Counted from the first letter of the stretch, positions 7,937 through 16,443 are shown. The stretch: 64,000 nt of DNA from Janibacter indicus (GCF_900176385.1 NZ_FWXN01000002.1:1-64000), one strand, 5' to 3'. Made by a program: numbers and translations. Notes: generated by a model not told the origin, from the letters alone.

Positions 7937-8607
7937 CACGCCCGGCGGCCGACGGCGAGGAAGACCGGGTAGTCGCGGTCCTGCTTGTGCACGTGGCCGG
8001 CATCGGCGACGGTCACGTCGACGAAGCCCGCCGCCGCGAGCCGGCTCGCGACCTCGGCGCGGTCGAAGCCGTGGTGCCCGCCGAAGTCGTGGTCGTGGAA
8101 GCTGCCGTCCTCGCGGTCGAGGTCGGCGACGGCCACCCACCCGCCGGCGTCGAGCAGCTCGGCGAAACCGGCGAGGACCCGGTCGAGGTCCCCGACGTGG
8201 TGCAGGACGTTGGAGGTGATCACGAGGTCGAAGCGCTCGGTGGGCTCCGGCTGGGTCTCGAGGTCGAGGTCCCACACGCGCGTCGGCGAGGGCAGCGTGC
8301 CGGTCGCGACCTTGTCCGCGAGGACCTGCCGCATCCCCGAGGAGCTGTCGGCGACGGTCACCTCGACCTCCGGCAGGTGCGGCAGCAGCGCGGTGGTCAC
8401 CAGGGCGGTGCCGGCCCCGTAGTCGAGCAGCCGCAGCCGCGGACGAAGGGGGACCCGCCCCGCGATCGCCGCCGCCACCTCACCCGACTGGCGCACCTTG
8501 TCCGGGTCGTCGTCCCAGGTCGCGGCCGTGTCGTCGAAGTGCCGCGCGTCCCGGTCGTGCCGGTGATCGTGTCGGTGGTCTCGGTGCCCGTGGTCAGCTT
8601 CGCCCAT
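7936..8607 (-). CDS. class I SAM-dependent methyltransferase with His-rich N-terminus
   Basis: A 223-residue Rossmann-fold methyltransferase. Motif I is LDYGAGTA (about 61-68), motif II ends in VADSS, and the post-motif NVLHHVGDL (about 131-139) is typical of the Methyltransf_11/12 group. The first 25 residues are unusually rich in His and Asp (HGHRDHRHDHRHDRD), a possible metal-binding extension not needed for the fold. It heads a two-gene operon with the AlkZ-like gene. The methyl acceptor cannot be inferred; a small molecule is most likely from the family. The ATG at 8607 is the first in frame. Confidence 0.85.
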   Translation of the reverse strand: MGEADHGHRDHRHDHRHDRDARHFDDTAATWDDDPDKVRQSGEVAAAIAGRVPLRPRLRLLDYGAGTALVTTALLPHLPEVEVTVADSSSGMRQVLADKVATGTLPSPTRVWDLDLETQPEPTERFDLVITSNVLHHVGDLDRVLAGFAELLDAGGWVAVADLDREDGSFHDHDFGGHHGFDRAEVASRLAAAGFVDVTVADAGHVHKQDRDYPVFLAVGRRA

Positions 8608-8745
8608 GCCCCCACCCTGCCAGCAGGCACCGTCAGCCAGGGCCCGACGAAGGGGGCTTCCCGGGTGACCCCCGGCGGGTATATCTTGCCCACGAGCGCG
8701 CCCGTGGGGGAGCGCCCTCGCCGTTTCGTCATGGGGAGAGCAGAC

Positions 8746-9783
8746 GTGCGCACCACCGTTGTCAGGACCACCATCGCCGGACTCGTCATGTCGGGCGGCT
8801 TCGCGCTGACCCTCGCCACGCCCGCGGCGGCCGCCGTGCCGCGCGACCTGTGTGACGCCGGCACGACCTTCGCCGTCACCAGTGCCGAGGGCGTCGACGC
8901 CGCGCTCGTCAGCTCGGTGCGCGAGGCGCTCACCGCCCGCGGGCTCTCGGCGGCCGACGGCGACGCCGACGTCACGGCCGTCATCGCGCCAGCGTCCGAG
9001 GTGACGGCAGGCGGCGACGCATCCGTCATGGCCGTCGCGCTGACCGCGGGTGAGCCCGACCCGTCCGCGACCGTGGAGGGCCGCGACTGGGCCCGGGCCG
9101 CGTGGACCGATGGTGCGACCCCGGTCAACTCCCTCCTCGACGCCTCGTGCGGTGCACCGGCCGATGCCGCCGCGCCGGACGCGTCCGCCGGTGAGCAGGC
9201 TCCAGTTGCTGCAGCGCCTGCCACTGCTCCGGCTGCCCAGGCCGCCGCGCCGGCAGCTGCTCCCGCCGCGGCGGGAGCACCGCAGGCCGCGGCTCCGCAG
9301 GCGGCCCAGGCCCCGGCGGCTGCTGCCGCGGCCGCCCCCAAGGCGGCGCCTGCCGCCGCTCCGGCCGCCCCCAAGGCGGCGCCTGCTGCCGCTCCGGCCG
9401 CGCCCCAGGCTGCTCCCGCCGCTGCACCCAAGGCCACCCCCGCCGCGCCGGCTCGGTCATCGGTCACCGTCTCGACGACCTCGGCCGCGGTTGCCGACAA
9501 GGACTGCGGTGACTTCTCCTCGCAGGCCGAGGCGCAGACCTTCTTCACCACCCACGGTGGCCCGGCCATCGACCGCCACCGCCTCGACGCCGACAACGAC
9601 GGCATCGCCTGCGAGACCTACTTCGGCACCGACGGTTCCGACGCCGCGGACCGCTCCCAGGCCCGCACGATCAACGCCGGTGTCCCCGACGTCGCCGGAC
9701 CCAACACCCTGGGCCTCCTCGGCGGCGGGCTGCTGGTCCTGAGCGGTATCGGCGTCGCCGTGCGCGCTCGTCGCGCCAGCTGA
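8746..9783 (+). CDS. secreted surface protein with Ala/Pro linker and excalibur calcium-binding domain
   Basis: A 345-residue exported protein. A signal peptide ending near TPAAAA is followed by a globular N-terminal part of about 120 residues, then some 90 residues of Ala/Pro/Lys low complexity of the kind that spans peptidoglycan. An excalibur domain follows (CGDFSSQAEAQTFF to LDADNDGIACE) with the Dx-D-x-D-G calcium loop. The C-terminus has a hydrophobic helix and RARR tail, which resembles a cell-wall sorting signal, although the classical LPxTG is not present. I start it at GTG 8746, preceded by GGGGAGA; ATG 8731 would include that site. The sortase gene follows immediately. Confidence 0.8.
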   Translation: MRTTVVRTTIAGLVMSGGFALTLATPAAAAVPRDLCDAGTTFAVTSAEGVDAALVSSVREALTARGLSAADGDADVTAVIAPASEVTAGGDASVMAVALTAGEPDPSATVEGRDWARAAWTDGATPVNSLLDASCGAPADAAAPDASAGEQAPVAAAPATAPAAQAAAPAAAPAAAGAPQAAAPQAAQAPAAAAAAAPKAAPAAAPAAPKAAPAAAPAAPQAAPAAAPKATPAAPARSSVTVSTTSAAVADKDCGDFSSQAEAQTFFTTHGGPAIDRHRLDADNDGIACETYFGTDGSDAADRSQARTINAGVPDVAGPNTLGLLGGGLLVLSGIGVAVRARRAS

Positions 9784-9923
9784 TCGGGCGCGGCACCCTG
9801 AGACGACTCGCGCTGCTGCTCGTCGCCCTCGTCCTCGTCGCCGGGGGCGCGGCACTGACCTGGTGGTCGTTCGCGGGCGGCGAGGAGCCGGTCGCGGCGC
9901 CGGTCCCCAGCCAGACCTTCGCG

Positions 9924-10505
9924 GTGGCCTCGCCGACCCCGGACTCGACCCGCACGGCGACCGTCGCCGCGATCCCCGACGACCCGGCGCCGTCCTCGGG
10001 CACCCCGGCCGGCTCCCCGTCGAGCACGAGCCGGGAGCTCGTCATGTCGCCTGACCGCATGGGTCCCGATCGTCTCTACGTGCCCTCGCTCGGGATCTAC
10101 GCGAGCCTCGACGGCGTGAAGTTCAGCAGTGGGTCCCTCGACATCCCGCGCGAGCCGTGGCGGGTCGGCCGCGACGTGTGGTCCGCCCCCCTCGGCGCCG
10201 GCGAGGGGACGACCCTGCTCGCGGGTCACGTCGACCTGTCGGGGACGCCGGGCGCTCTCGCCCGGCTCAGTGAGGCCCGTCCGGGAGCGCTGGTCCACGT
10301 CACCGACGGCGCGGGTCGTCGGTCGACCTTCGTCACGACGAGCCTGCAGAGCTACTCCAAGGTGTCGCTGCCCCGCTCGATCTTCCGGGTGGACGGCCCC
10401 CGCCAGCTCGCCCTCGTCACCTGCGGCGGCCCGGTGATGACGATCGACGGGGAGCAGCACTACCGCGACAACGTCGTGCTCACAGCGGTGCCGGCGAGCG
10501 GGTGA
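9924..10505 (+). CDS. sortase (class E/F-like), possibly the partner of the upstream surface protein
   Basis: A sortase-fold transpeptidase. The catalytic cysteine is in LALVTCGG (the TLxTC position), the histidine in LLAGHVD and the arginine in HYRDN. Sortases cut a C-terminal sorting signal and attach the protein to the cell wall at the outer membrane face. The first canonical start in frame is GTG 9924. However, the same frame stays open back to 9783 and encodes LRRLALLLVALVLVAGGAA, the transmembrane anchor expected at a sortase N-terminus. The true start is therefore probably a non-standard codon (ATC 9783 overlapping the previous stop, or CTG 9798). Gene order suggests it acts on the excalibur protein. 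Confidence 0.85.
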   Translation: MASPTPDSTRTATVAAIPDDPAPSSGTPAGSPSSTSRELVMSPDRMGPDRLYVPSLGIYASLDGVKFSSGSLDIPREPWRVGRDVWSAPLGAGEGTTLLAGHVDLSGTPGALARLSEARPGALVHVTDGAGRRSTFVTTSLQSYSKVSLPRSIFRVDGPRQLALVTCGGPVMTIDGEQHYRDNVVLTAVPASG

Positions 10506-10556
10506 GCGGACCCGACCGTCCCCGTCCGGGACCCGGGTTGCCCCTCGGGCCCCGAC

Positions 10557-12296
10557 TCAGCGCTTCGCGTAGAGCCCCTCGATCGCCTCGGCGCGCTGCG
10601 TCTCGATGACGTGGCGCTTGAGCTTCTGCGTCGCCGTCATCTCGCCGGACTCCTCGGTGAAGTCGTCGTCGAGGACGACGAACTTCTTGATGCCCTCGGC
10701 CTTGGAGACCAGCTCGTTGGCTTCGTCAACGACGCCCTGGAGCTCGGCCTGCGGGTCGGCGGGGCGCTCCGCCTCCGGGTCGAGCGTGATGAGCGCTGCG
10801 ACGAAGGGCCGCCCCTCGCCGACGACCATTGCCTGGGACACGAGCGGGTGGGACCGCAGCACGTCCTCGAGCGGGCCGGGGACGACGTTCTTGCCGCCGG
10901 CGGTCACGATGATCTCCTTGGCCCGGCCGGTGATCGTCAGGTAACCCTCGTCGTCGAGCGAGCCGAGATCTCCGGTGGCGAACCAACCGTCGACGATCGA
11001 GGATCGGGTCGCCTCCTCGTTGTTCCAGTAGCCGTCGGTGACCACGGCCCCGCGGACCTCGATCGCCCCGTCCTCGCTGATGCGCACCTCGTTGCCCGGC
11101 AGGGGGCGCCCGACGGTGCCGACACGCTGCTGGCCGGGCCCGTTGACGGTGATCGCCGCGCAGGTCTCGGTCAGGCCGTAGCCCTCGTGGATCGGCACGC
11201 CGACGCCGCGGAAGAAGTGGCCGAGGCGCTCGCCGAGCGCCCCGCCGCCGCTGATCTCGTACATCGTCTCCCCGCCGAGGGCCGCGCGGACCTTGGCGTA
11301 GAGCTGCCGGTCGAAGACCGCGTGCAGCACACGCAGCCGCAGCCCGGGGCTGCCCGGGCGCGGGTCGTCGCCCACAGCCCGGCTCCAGTCGATGGCGACC
11401 TGCTCCCCCTTCGCGAAGACGGCGGCGGAGACGCGGCGCCCGGCCGCCTTGGCGCGAATGCCGGCGTGCACCTTTTCGAAGACCCGGGGTACGCCGACGA
11501 CCATGTGCGGACGGAAGGAGCCGAACTTCTCGACGATCGTCGAGAAGTCGGACCAGAAGCCGACCGTGGCGCCGGACTGCGCGGCGATGTAGGCGACGGA
11601 GCGGGCGAGCACGTGCGCCATCGGCAGGAACATCAGGATGCGGCGGCCGGGCGCCCCGACCTCGCCGATCGGGTGTGCCAGGCAGCCGGCGACCTCGGCG
11701 GCGAGGTGCCGGTGGGTGAGGACGACCCCCTTCGGCCGACCGGTGGTGCCGGAGGTGTAGACGATCCCGGCGAGGCCGTCGAAGGTCACTGCGTCCCGGC
11801 GCGCGTGCACTTCATCCTCGGCCACGGTCTGACTGCGCTCGGCGAGGGTGGCGAGGGCGCCGTCGTCGATGACGAGGACTTCGACGTCGAGACCGGTGGC
11901 CAACTGTGCCATCGCCGGCGTCTCGACGAGCAGGACCCGCGCGCCGGAGTCGCGGACGATCCACTCGAGCTGGCTGCGCGACGACGACGGGTAGACGGGG
12001 ACGGTGCCGGCCCCGGCGTTCCAGATCGCCTCGTCGAGCAGCAGCCACTCATAGCGGGTGTCGGCCATGAGCACCACACGGTCACCGGCGGTGACGCCGG
12101 TTGCGATGAGTCCCCGGACCGTCGCAACGAGGCTCTCGAGGTGCTCTCCGGCGGTGATGGTCTGCCAGTCGCCGTCGACGACGTGGCTGAAGGAGGGATG
12201 CTGCGGGTCCTCCTGCGCCCGACGCCAGGGACGAAGGGGGAGCAGGTCGCGGTCGGTGAGCTCGAGGGCTTCGCCGGTGGCGTGGGTGGCGGGCAC
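10557..12296 (-). CDS. long-chain fatty acid--CoA ligase (AMP-dependent synthetase)
   Basis: A 579-residue ANL-superfamily enzyme. The AMP-binding P-loop YTSGTTGRPKG lies near residue 190. The GYGLTET motif is near 370, the hinge region GWFATGDLG near 440, and the catalytic lysine region KLKRHVIE at the end. The N-terminal domain and the MAHVLARSVAYIAA segment are typical of the FACS/FadD15 branch, which activates long-chain fatty acids with ATP and CoA for lipid synthesis or oxidation. The start is GTG 12296, preceded by AGGAGGTC. A perfect CTACACGTGTAG palindrome 20 bases upstream is a likely operator. It is transcribed alone; a strong terminator separates it from the upstream NlpC/P60 gene. 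Confidence 0.93.
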   Translation of the reverse strand: MPATHATGEALELTDRDLLPLRPWRRAQEDPQHPSFSHVVDGDWQTITAGEHLESLVATVRGLIATGVTAGDRVVLMADTRYEWLLLDEAIWNAGAGTVPVYPSSSRSQLEWIVRDSGARVLLVETPAMAQLATGLDVEVLVIDDGALATLAERSQTVAEDEVHARRDAVTFDGLAGIVYTSGTTGRPKGVVLTHRHLAAEVAGCLAHPIGEVGAPGRRILMFLPMAHVLARSVAYIAAQSGATVGFWSDFSTIVEKFGSFRPHMVVGVPRVFEKVHAGIRAKAAGRRVSAAVFAKGEQVAIDWSRAVGDDPRPGSPGLRLRVLHAVFDRQLYAKVRAALGGETMYEISGGGALGERLGHFFRGVGVPIHEGYGLTETCAAITVNGPGQQRVGTVGRPLPGNEVRISEDGAIEVRGAVVTDGYWNNEEATRSSIVDGWFATGDLGSLDDEGYLTITGRAKEIIVTAGGKNVVPGPLEDVLRSHPLVSQAMVVGEGRPFVAALITLDPEAERPADPQAELQGVVDEANELVSKAEGIKKFVVLDDDFTEESGEMTATQKLKRHVIETQRAEAIEGLYAKR

Positions 12297-12315
12297 GGAT
12301 GACCTCCTGGGACGA

Positions 12316-12327
12316 CTACACGTGTAG
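12316..12327. promoter_or_regulatory. perfect palindrome CTACACGTGTAG upstream of the acyl-CoA ligase gene
   Basis: A 12-bp perfect inverted repeat 20 bases before the GTG start, the usual place for a TetR- or FadR-type operator. No regulator gene is adjacent, so the binding protein is unknown. Confidence 0.5.
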
Positions 12328-12362
12328 AAAGGGCCAGTGTCTCACGCGCCTTCGGCACCCGA

Positions 12363-12405
12363 GCACGACAAGGCCCCGACCGTAGCGGTCGGGGCCTTGT
12401 CGTGC
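12363..12405 (-). terminator. strong hairpin terminator downstream of the first NlpC/P60 gene
   Basis: Two perfect 20-bp arms (12363-12382 and 12386-12405) enclose a three-base TAG loop. It lies just past the stop codon of the minus-strand NlpC/P60 gene and before the acyl-CoA ligase promoter. There is no T-tract, as is usual for terminators in high-GC actinobacteria. Confidence 0.85.
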
Positions 12406-12437
12406 GAGCCGCTCGGGAGCGGCCTGCGCGGGGTCGC

Positions 12438-13286
12438 TCAGAAGCGGCCGTAGGTCACGTCATCGGTCCAGATGTCGCGCTCCTGCACCGGCGACTCGGA
12501 GTTGCCCGCGTCGATGATCTTGCCGTCGCCGGCGTAGATCCCGTTGTGGTACGCGGGGTTGCCGAAGAAGACGATGTCACCGGGCTGTGGGTTGGAGACC
12601 GGGGTGGCTGCAGCCTGCTGCTGCTGCGTCGTGCGCGGGATGTCCTTACCCGCCTTGTCGTAGACGTACTGCACGAAGCCGGAGCAGTCGAAGCCCGCGG
12701 TGGTCGTGCCGCCGTAGACGTAGGGCGTGCCGGTGAGGCTGCGCGCGGTGTTGACGATCGACGAGTCGGAGGCCGGGGCGCTGGCCGAGGCCTGGGCGGT
12801 CTCGGCGGTGCCACCGTCCGCGGACTGGGCACCACCGGTCGAGCTGGAGCCGCCGCCGGTCAGGCCCAGGGCGGAGCCGGTCTCGGGGCCGACGATGCCG
12901 TCGGCCGACAGACCGTTCTTGGCCTGCCAGCTCTTCACGGCCTGCTCGGTCAGGGACCCGAAGACGCCGTCGGCACTGACGCCGACCTTGTCCTGGATCT
13001 GCTTGACGACGCTGCCGGTGTCGCCGACGCGCACGTGGTCGGAGAAGGAGGTCGAGCCGCTGGGAGCGACGGAGTTGCCGGCGCTCTGCGCGCCGCCGGT
13101 CGAGGCGGTCTGCGAGGTGGCCGGGGCCGGAGCCTCGGGGCCGCCCTGGGCTGCCGCGCTCGTGGCGGTCATCGTCGATGCCCCCAGGCCGAGAGCCGTG
13201 GCGGCGAGGACGCCGGCGCCCGTGCGCTGTGCCGCAGAGCGGTGGGCGCGGGGGGCGGCGTGACGTGCGGTGTAGAACATGGTCAT
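12438..13286 (-). CDS. secreted NlpC/P60 peptidoglycan endopeptidase with peptidoglycan-binding domain (copy 1)
   Basis: A 282-residue exported cell-wall hydrolase. A basic start and signal peptide end near TSAAAQGG. A PG_binding_1 domain follows (about 80-140), containing VGDTGSVVKQIQDKVGV and DGVFGSLTEQAVKSWQ. After a Ser/Gly linker comes an NlpC/P60 domain (about 170-282) with catalytic Cys in FDCSGFV and His in YHNGIYAG. Such enzymes cut the stem peptide of peptidoglycan during growth and separation. The ATG at 13286 follows GAGAGGAG. The gene sits behind a c-di-AMP riboswitch, and a tandem paralogue with the same arrangement lies upstream, so the two hydrolases probably respond together to c-di-AMP. 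Confidence 0.92.
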   Translation of the reverse strand: MTMFYTARHAAPRAHRSAAQRTGAGVLAATALGLGASTMTATSAAAQGGPEAPAPATSQTASTGGAQSAGNSVAPSGSTSFSDHVRVGDTGSVVKQIQDKVGVSADGVFGSLTEQAVKSWQAKNGLSADGIVGPETGSALGLTGGGSSSTGGAQSADGGTAETAQASASAPASDSSIVNTARSLTGTPYVYGGTTTAGFDCSGFVQYVYDKAGKDIPRTTQQQQAAATPVSNPQPGDIVFFGNPAYHNGIYAGDGKIIDAGNSESPVQERDIWTDDVTYGRF

Positions 13287-13299
13287 GCTGTCTCCTCTC

Positions 13300-13461
13300 G
13301 CCTGCGGAGTTAGCTGTCGGGTTGGGATGGAGACCATCCCGCCCTTAGACCGGGCGATGCCCCGCCGTAGGACTTCACCCCGAGGCCGTGTGGCCAGAGG
13401 TTGGGTCCTCCGCTCCTACCGGTGCTGCTGGGGTACCCCGTCGAGGTGGTAGGACTCGGCG
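13300..13461 (-). ncRNA. c-di-AMP riboswitch (ydaO-yuaA type) in the leader of NlpC/P60 copy 1
   Basis: Read on the minus strand, the leader contains the hallmark blocks of the ydaO-yuaA class in order. A GCCGAGTCCT start comes first, then GGAGGACCCA, CTCGGGGTGAAGTCC, and CCCGACAGCTAACTCCGCAGGC just before the ribosome binding site. Known members bind cyclic di-AMP and switch off cell-wall hydrolase and ion-transport genes when the ligand is high. The element is about 160 nt and ends next to the Shine-Dalgarno. An AT-rich stretch near 13500-13535 is the likely promoter. Confidence 0.9.
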
Positions 13462-13577
13462 TCCTCGACGGCGTCCCGGCAGTGGCCGGGACCGCGTTCG
13501 ACCATAGGTCATATAGTCACGAAATGGTAACGCGGGTGGCGAAACCCGTTGTGCACCAATGACGCAGGGGCAGCAAT

Positions 13578-13620
13578 GACGAAGGGGGCCCCGACCGTGA
13601 TGGTCGGAGCCCCCTTCGTC
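13578..13620 (-). terminator. hairpin terminator built from an inverted pair of GACGAAGGGGG motifs
   Basis: The arms GACGAAGGGGGCCCCGACC and TGGTCGGAGCCCCCTTCGTC (one internal mismatch) flank a GTGA loop. It lies directly downstream of the minus-strand NlpC/P60 copy 2 and upstream of the copy 1 promoter. Each outer half is the repeated GACGAAGGGGG sequence seen all over the window. Confidence 0.8.
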
Positions 13621-13634
13621 GTGGGGTGCTGGGG

Positions 13635-14399
13635 TCAGCGGACGCGGCCGTAGGTCACGTTGCTCGTCCAGATCTTGCGCTTGGTCGTGTCGACGCGCGC
13701 GTTGCCGGCGTCGTACATCATGCCGTTGCCGGCGTAGATGCCCATGTGCCAGGCCGGCGCGCCGAAGAAGACGAGGTCGCCGGGCTGCGGGGAGTAGACG
13801 CGGGTGGTGGCGCGACGCTGCTGCTCGGCCGTGCGCGGCAGGCTCTTGCCGTGGCGGGCGAAGACGTACTGGGTGAAGCCCGAGCAGTCCCAACCGGACC
13901 GCGAGGTGCCGCCGTAGACGTAGGGCGTGCCGACGAGGCTGGCCGCCGTCGACAGGACCGAGGAGGTGGAGACCGAGGACCGGGTCGTGGTGCGCGAGGA
14001 CACGGTGGAGGTCGAGCGCAGGCCCATCTTGGTGCCGGTGCGGGGGCCGACGATGCCGTCGGCGACGAGGCCGTTGCGCTTCTGGTAGCGCTTGACCGCG
14101 GACTGGGTCATGGGGCCGAAGATGCCGTCGGCGCTCACGCCGACTTTGCGCTGGACCTGCTTGACCAGGCTTCCGCGGTGGCCCCGCTTGACCAGGCCGG
14201 AGAAGGTCGTCGCCGAGGTGGCCGACGAGACGGAGGCAGCCGCGGGAGCGCTGACCGCAGAGGGGGCAGCGCTGGCGCCGGGGGCGGTGGCCGCGGCGGT
14301 GCCCAGGCTCACGGCGGCGACGGCGACCATGCTGGCGCCGGCGCGGTGGGGGGTCTTGGTGCTCGGGGCGCGGTGGCGCCCGGCGTAGAACATCGACAT
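13635..14399 (-). CDS. secreted NlpC/P60 peptidoglycan endopeptidase with peptidoglycan-binding domain (copy 2)
   Basis: A 254-residue paralogue of the downstream hydrolase with the same plan. A signal peptide is followed by a PG_binding_1 domain (GHRGSLVKQVQRKVGV, DGIFGPMTQSAVKRYQ), a Ser/Thr-rich linker, and an NlpC/P60 domain with catalytic Cys in WDCSGFT and His in WHMGIYAG. The C-terminus is more basic than in copy 1. ATG 14399 is preceded by GGAGGAG. It has its own c-di-AMP riboswitch and terminator, so the pair looks like a tandem duplication of the whole transcription unit. It hydrolyses peptidoglycan stem peptides outside the cell. Confidence 0.92.
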   Translation of the reverse strand: MSMFYAGRHRAPSTKTPHRAGASMVAVAAVSLGTAAATAPGASAAPSAVSAPAAASVSSATSATTFSGLVKRGHRGSLVKQVQRKVGVSADGIFGPMTQSAVKRYQKRNGLVADGIVGPRTGTKMGLRSTSTVSSRTTTRSSVSTSSVLSTAASLVGTPYVYGGTSRSGWDCSGFTQYVFARHGKSLPRTAEQQRRATTRVYSPQPGDLVFFGAPAWHMGIYAGNGMMYDAGNARVDTTKRKIWTSNVTYGRVR

Positions 14400-14410
14400 G
14401 GGATCTCCTC

Positions 14411-14568
14411 CGCCTGCGGAGTTAGCTGTCGGGTTGGGATGGAGATGAGCATCCCGCCCAGCGGTCATGCGACCGCGTGGACTTCACCCCGAGGCACTGG
14501 GGCCGAAAAAATGGGTCCCCCGCTCCTGCCGTGGTGTTCAGGGACCACCCGGCTGGCAGGACTCGGCG
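14411..14568 (-). ncRNA. c-di-AMP riboswitch (ydaO-yuaA type) in the leader of NlpC/P60 copy 2
   Basis: On the minus strand the order is CGCCGAGTCCTGCC, then GCGGGGGACCCA, CTCGGGGTGAAGTCC, CCCGACAGCTAACTCCGCAGGC and the ribosome binding site. The final block is identical to that of the first riboswitch, while the peripheral stems differ. This shows conservation of the ligand-binding core. It is expected to lower expression of the hydrolase when c-di-AMP is abundant. Confidence 0.9.
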
Positions 14569-14708
14569 ACCTGGTGGTGACCCCGCAGTGTGGGGTCGAA
14601 AAGAAGAATAGGGCATCGGGACACGGTTTGGTCACGGCCCTGTGGAGATCTTTTATCGGTCCCGGCGTGTCTGTGGCGCCGGGCGCTCGCGGCAGGCGCC
14701 GGCCCGCC

Positions 14709-15380
14709 TCAGTCGGTGCCGTGCACCGCCCGGTGCAGCTGCGCCATCTCCTCGTCCATGCGCGCGGCCGTGGCCGCCGCGTCGGTGATCCGCTGGCGCA
14801 GGTGGGCGGGCACGTCACCCTCGTACTTGTAGAAGATCTTGTGCTCGGTGCTCGCCCAGAAGTCCATGGCCACGGTGCGGAACTGCACCTCCACCGGCAC
14901 CTGGACGGGCCCCGACGAGAGGAAGACGGGGATCTCGAGGATGACGTGCAGCGACCGGTAGCCGTTGGGTTTGGGGTTGGCGATGTAGTCCTTGACCAAG
15001 CGCACGGAGATGTCCGCCTGCTCGGTGAGGGCGGTCATGAGGCGGTAGACGTCGGCGACGAAGGAGCAGATGACCCGCACGCCGGCGATGTCGGTGATGT
15101 GCTCGCGCAGCGCCGGGATCTCCAGCTCCACGCCCTGCCGTGCGGCCTTCTCGAGGATCGACTCGGGGCTCTTGACCCGGGTGGAGATGTGCTCGATCGG
15201 GTTGTCGAGGTGCAGCTCGGCGAACTCCTCGCGCAGGATCTCCAGCCGCGTCGCCACCTGCTCCATGCCGAAGCGGTAGCCGAGCATCATCCGGGTGAAG
15301 TCCTCCCGGATCTGCGCGAACCGACGCACGGCGTCGTCGGAGAGCTCGGGTAGGCCAGGGGGCTGGGCGGCGCTGGTCAC
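14709..15380 (-). CDS. small alarmone synthetase, (p)ppGpp synthetase RelA/SpoT domain
   Basis: A 223-residue single-domain synthetase of the RelQ/YjbM size class, without the hydrolase, TGS or ACT parts of long Rel proteins. Signature segments are HISTRVKSPESILEK (ATP site), ITDIAGVRVICSF, NPKPNGYRSLHVIL (G-loop region with the key tyrosine) and VEVQFRTVAMDFWAS. It should transfer pyrophosphate from ATP to GDP or GTP to make the stringent-response alarmone in the cytoplasm. The start is GTG 15380. It is monocistronic, with a divergent GNAT-Nudix gene and a hairpin between them. Confidence 0.9.
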   Translation of the reverse strand: MTSAAQPPGLPELSDDAVRRFAQIREDFTRMMLGYRFGMEQVATRLEILREEFAELHLDNPIEHISTRVKSPESILEKAARQGVELEIPALREHITDIAGVRVICSFVADVYRLMTALTEQADISVRLVKDYIANPKPNGYRSLHVILEIPVFLSSGPVQVPVEVQFRTVAMDFWASTEHKIFYKYEGDVPAHLRQRITDAAATAARMDEEMAQLHRAVHGTD

Positions 15381-15433
15381 CCGGCCAGCGTAGGCCGGTC
15401 CCCTGAGAGCCGGGTGTGCACCGGCGAGGCGGG

Positions 15434-15459
15434 ACGAAGGGGGGAGCGCCCCCCTTCGT
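15434..15459. terminator. perfect inverted pair of the ACGAAGGGGGG motif between divergent genes
   Basis: Perfect 11-bp arms (15434-15444, 15449-15459) enclose the loop AGCG. It sits upstream of both flanking genes, so it is not placed as a normal terminator. It could protect against antisense transcription or be an operator. It is one of the clearest inverted pairs of the repeated octamer. Confidence 0.5.
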
Positions 15460-15481
15460 GCGCCGGCGCTAGCGTGCTGCC

Positions 15482-16443
15482 GTGACCTCCGCCCCGCTCC
15501 TGCCGATCCGCACCGAGCGTCTCGTGCTGCGGCCGTGGCGCGACGCCGACGTCGACGCGACCCTGGCCTACTACGCCGACCCCGAGGTCGCGCGCCACCT
15601 GCTCGAGCCGCCGTGGACCCGCGAGGTCGCCGTCGCCCGCGTCGCCGAGCGGGTCGGCCGCGCCGGCCTGGACACCCCGCGGCAGGCGCTCGCCCTCGTC
15701 GTCGAGCACGAGGGTGCGGTCGTCGGCGACGTCGCCCTGTGGGCCACGGACGGGACGGGGGCGAAGGGAGAGGTCGGCTGGGTCTTCCGTCCCGACGTGG
15801 CGGGGCGCGGCTTCGCGACGGAGGCGGCTCGTGCGCTCATCGACCACGCCTTCGACCACTACGGCACGCACCGCGTCGTCGCCGAGCTCGACGCACGCAA
15901 CTCCGCCTCGGCAGCCCTGTGCGAGCGGCTCGGGATGCGGCTCGAGGCGACCCACCTCCAGGACCTCTTCAGCAAGGGGGAGTGGACCGACAGCCTCGTC
16001 TACGCCGTCCTGGCGAGCGAGCGGCCCCGCGACCACGGCGACGCGATCGTCGTCAGTGCCGTCGACCTGCGCGACGCCGACGGGCACGTGCTCACGGTGC
16101 GCAAGCGCGGCACCACCGCCTTCATGCACCCGGGCGGCAAGCCCGAGGCGGGCGAGAGCCCGGCACAGTGCGCGCTGCGCGAGGTCGAGGAGGAGCTCGG
16201 GCTGGTCCTGGCGCCCGAGGACCTCGAGCTGCTCGCGGTCCACCGCACGGCGGCGGCCAACGAAGCCGGCCGCCCGCTCATCGCGAGCGTCTTCCGCCAT
16301 CCGCACCTGGTGCGCGAGTCCCGGCCGCGGGTGATGCCGGCCGCAGAGATCGAGGAGGTGCGCTGGACGGACCCGGCGCAACCGCTGCCCGATGACGTGG
16401 CGCCGCTGCTGCGCTGGCTCGTCGAGCGCGAGGAGGAACAGTC

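Noticed and set aside
13461-13577. Additional small RNA or gene between the two NlpC/P60 units
   Set aside because: The AT-rich part near 13500-13535 is adequately explained as the promoter of the second riboswitch unit.
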